DNA from: Candidatus Kaiserbacteria bacterium
GTDB lineage: Bacteria > Patescibacteriota > Minisyncoccia > Phycocordibacterales > UBA2100
Length of the DNA: 6,328 nucleotides
Assembly (NCBI GenBank): GCA_002401925.1
Contig: NVUN01000006.1
Span: 20,511-26,838, forward strand
Reading direction: 5' to 3'
The notes under the pieces: generated by a model
The model's input: only the letters and a program-made list of their open reading frames with translations
What the model was told of the DNA's origin: nothing
Databases searched by the model: none
Part shown: piece by piece, positions 5,450 through 6,328 of the stretch
How positions within the stretch are numbered: position 1 is the stretch's first letter
How the letters are laid out: every line of letters begins with the position of its first letter
Translations under genes and position numbers: made by a program

Positions 5450-5989
5450 TTATTCTTCAATACCTATTGGCGCAGCGTTACTTACCAACACTACTTTTCT
5501 CTCTCCATTTGGATTACTCCAATACACACTTACCTGCATTACTTTATAATCATTCTTTTTATTATTTTCATCCTGTCCTCCCGTACCGTCTGCAGGGTCA
5601 TCATAGTAAGCAACCATCGTTCGCCTCGTGTAGTTCACATTGTTTAACGTAATATCTTCAAAGTAGGTTGAGAAGAGTGTAAACCCATCGCTATTAACCC
5701 CTGCCCCACCACCTGGGTTACTAGGGTCATCTCCTGGATCATTTCCATGTCCGTTATTTCCATCTCCATCACTGAGTGTACCAATATCATCGTAGTCCAG
5801 ACTTCGTAAAAATTCCATACGTTCAGAGGCAAGTGCGAGTGCACCGGTGCGTGATTTATTATCAGTAGCAAGACGTGTACCTAGCTGGAGTACACCAAAG
5901 AATCCTACAAATATTGTGACGAGTAGTGCGGCACCAACTACCACCTCAATGAGTCCGGTACCACGTGTAGAAAGAGCTCGAAACTTCAT
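5450..5989 (-). CDS. PilV/GspI-like type IV minor pilin with Gly/Asp/Asn-rich insert
   Basis: A 179-residue prepilin. The leader MKFRALSTRG precedes TGLIEVVVGAALLVTIFVG: cleavage after Gly10 puts Glu at +5, though +1 is Thr rather than the usual Phe or Met. Next comes LALASERMEFLRSLDYDDIG (about 51-70), a PilV/GspI-type helix end. A low-complexity segment (about 73-102, rich in Gly, Asp, Asn and Pro) interrupts the domain before NYTRRTMVAYYDDPADG and DYKVMQVSVYW, blocks I recognise from Parcubacteria prepilin-type proteins. ATG 5989 is preferred to ATG 6031 because it gives a normal short leader and lies exactly 6 bases after a TACAAT box; the longer form adds 14 residues. It follows the PilC/GspF gene after 120 bases and is one base from the PilW-like gene. 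It is probably part of a tip-priming complex at the inner membrane. Confidence 0.83.
   Translation of the reverse strand: MKFRALSTRGTGLIEVVVGAALLVTIFVGFFGVLQLGTRLATDNKSRTGALALASERMEFLRSLDYDDIGTLSDGDGNNGHGNDPGDDPSNPGGGAGVNSDGFTLFSTYFEDITLNNVNYTRRTMVAYYDDPADGTGGQDENNKKNDYKVMQVSVYWSNPNGERKVVLVSNAAPIGIEE
5696..5774 (-). repeat. Low-complexity Gly/Asp/Asn/Pro-coding tract in the PilV-like gene
   Basis: Reading the minus strand, the tract opens with GATGGAGATGGA and continues with related units (ATGGAAATGATCC, GGAGATGAC), then GGT/GGG glycine codons. It encodes an exposed linker of about 27 residues without hydrophobic side chains apart from one Val. The imperfect units suggest expansion by slippage. 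They stay in frame, and the flanking conserved blocks continue normally on both sides. Confidence 0.6.
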
Positions 5990-5995
5990 CTGTAT

Positions 5996-6001
5996 ATTGT
6001 A
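5996..6001 (-). promoter_or_regulatory. Putative -10 box of the minor-pilin operon
   Basis: Minus-strand TACAAT (5 of 6 to consensus), followed by six bases and the ATG at 5989, so +1 is predicted on the A of the start codon. No -35 or TGn extension is seen. It lies in the 120-base gap after the PilC/GspF-like gene, the only sizeable gap in the pilus cluster, which makes a promoter here reasonable. Confidence 0.45.
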
Positions 6002-6031
6002 ACGTATTCGTATACTATTTGTTGTGTTCAT

Positions 6032-6055
6032 AACACCACAAAATCTCTTGGTGTT
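6032..6055. repeat. Short inverted repeat upstream of the minor-pilin genes
   Basis: AACACCA (6032-6038) and TGGTGTT (6049-6055) are perfect 7-base inverted arms around a 10-base loop. On the minus strand it is not followed by a T run, so it is not a standard intrinsic terminator. It lies about 30 bases upstream of the proposed TACAAT box, where a dimeric regulator or an RNA-processing hairpin could act. Function is unknown, and a 7-base match may be chance. Confidence 0.35.
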
Positions 6056-6086
6056 TACTGGTATTAAAATGGCTTATCTACGTCAG

Positions 6087-6111
6087 AAGTAAGGAAATAC
6101 AACACTTACCT
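6087..6111 (-). other. Weak hairpin at the 3' end of the PilC/GspF-like gene
   Basis: On the minus strand AGGTAAG and CTTACTT can pair over 7 bases (one G-U) around an 11-base loop, starting in the TAG stop codon. No uridine run follows. It might protect or attenuate the upstream transcript, but it is too weak to call a terminator. Confidence 0.2.
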
Positions 6112-6328
6112 AGAACGCATCTGAAAGAGAGTAAATAGGTCCGATCATGGCCACTGCGAAGAATCCGACAGTTGCTCCAATGATCAACATTAAGAATGGT
6201 TCTATAATAGTCGACATGTTTTTTGTTTTTTGTGACACTTCATCTTCGTAGAAATCGGCAACACGCAGTAACATATCCGCAAGCGCACCCGTCTCTTCTC
6301 CCACAGCAATCATCTCACTCATAAGTGG
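6110..6328 (-). CDS. PilC/GspF-family inner-membrane platform protein, C-terminal fragment (runs off the window)
   Basis: The frame is open from the right edge to TAG at 6110, giving the last 72 residues; full-length family members are about 400. The visible part begins [20 protein letters not shown], the conserved second-repeat motif of T2SSF-domain proteins, followed by [10 protein letters not shown] membrane segment (about [22 protein letters not shown]) and the usual C-terminal YSLSDAF complete it. The protein sits in the cytoplasmic membrane and couples the PilB/PilT-type motor ATPase to pilin insertion. An ATG at 6322 lies inside this conserved motif and is not the true start. It is upstream of three minor-pilin genes on the same strand, consistent with one pilus locus. 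Whether the system is a pilus or a secretion pseudopilus cannot be decided from this fragment. Confidence 0.92.
   Translation of the reverse strand, partial: PLMSEMIAVGEETGALADMLLRVADFYEDEVSQKTKNMSTIIEPFLMLIIGATVGFFAVAMIGPIYSLSDAF

Noticed and set aside
5446..5460. TTG at 5460 as start of the PilW-like pilin
   Set aside because: It would overlap the preceding gene and lengthen the leader; ATG 5448 gives the normal nine-residue prepilin leader.
5990..6031. ATG 6031 as start of the PilV-like pilin
   Set aside because: It adds 14 residues before a leader that is already complete from ATG 5989, and the TACAAT box would then lie inside the gene. It remains possible but less likely.
1..6328. Search for tRNA, rRNA, CRISPR arrays, insertion sequences or phage genes
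   Set aside because: No cloverleaf-like segment, spaced direct repeats, transposase motif or terminal inverted repeats were seen; coding density leaves almost no room outside genes.

Overview
This window looks like a chromosomal segment of a small-genome bacterium of the Candidate Phyla Radiation (Patescibacteria, most likely a Parcubacteria-type lineage). The evidence is family resemblance plus architecture. The pilin-like proteins carry motifs I associate with that group, such as 'LALASERMEFLRSLDYDDIG', 'DDPADG' and 'INYY/LNYYHWFLAHNP'. The genes are extremely tightly packed, with stop-stop and stop-start overlaps, and no Shine-Dalgarno sequence is visible at any of the seven gene starts. 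I cannot run a search, so the lineage is an inference. Nothing in the window looks mobile, phage-derived or CRISPR-related.

Layout from left to right. Positions 1-1112 (minus) hold the N-terminal two thirds of a RecJ-type single-strand DNA exonuclease, which runs off the left edge. It is divergent from a HIT-family nucleotide hydrolase gene at 1137-1544 (plus). The two share a 24-bp gap in which two oppositely oriented -10 boxes overlap. The HIT gene converges on a glycolytic pair read on the minus strand: triosephosphate isomerase (2644-3402) followed by phosphoglycerate kinase (1541-2647). These two are joined by a 4-base ATGA overlap. The pgk stop codon overlaps the HIT stop codon in the tetranucleotide TTAG.

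Upstream of the glycolytic pair, also on the minus strand, is a type IV pilus / type II secretion-like cluster. In transcription order it contains the C-terminal end of a PilC/GspF inner-membrane platform protein (6110-6328, runs off the right edge), a PilV/GspI-like pseudopilin (5450-5989), a PilW/GspJ-like pseudopilin (4855-5448) and a large 472-residue PilX/GspK-like protein (3427-4845). The three minor pilins are separated by 1 to 9 bases and probably form the initiating tip complex of a pilus.

The most interesting signals are regulatory. At five of the seven gene starts a good -10 hexamer sits only 6 to 8 bases ahead of the ATG, which suggests leaderless transcription and SD-independent initiation as a regular habit. 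Second, two conserved glycolytic enzymes carry substitutions at active-site positions: phosphoglycerate kinase has Gly where the 3-phosphoglycerate-binding Asp of RxDxNVP is expected, and triosephosphate isomerase reads GHAERR rather than GHSERR. I did not find evidence for a wholly new defence or mobile system here.
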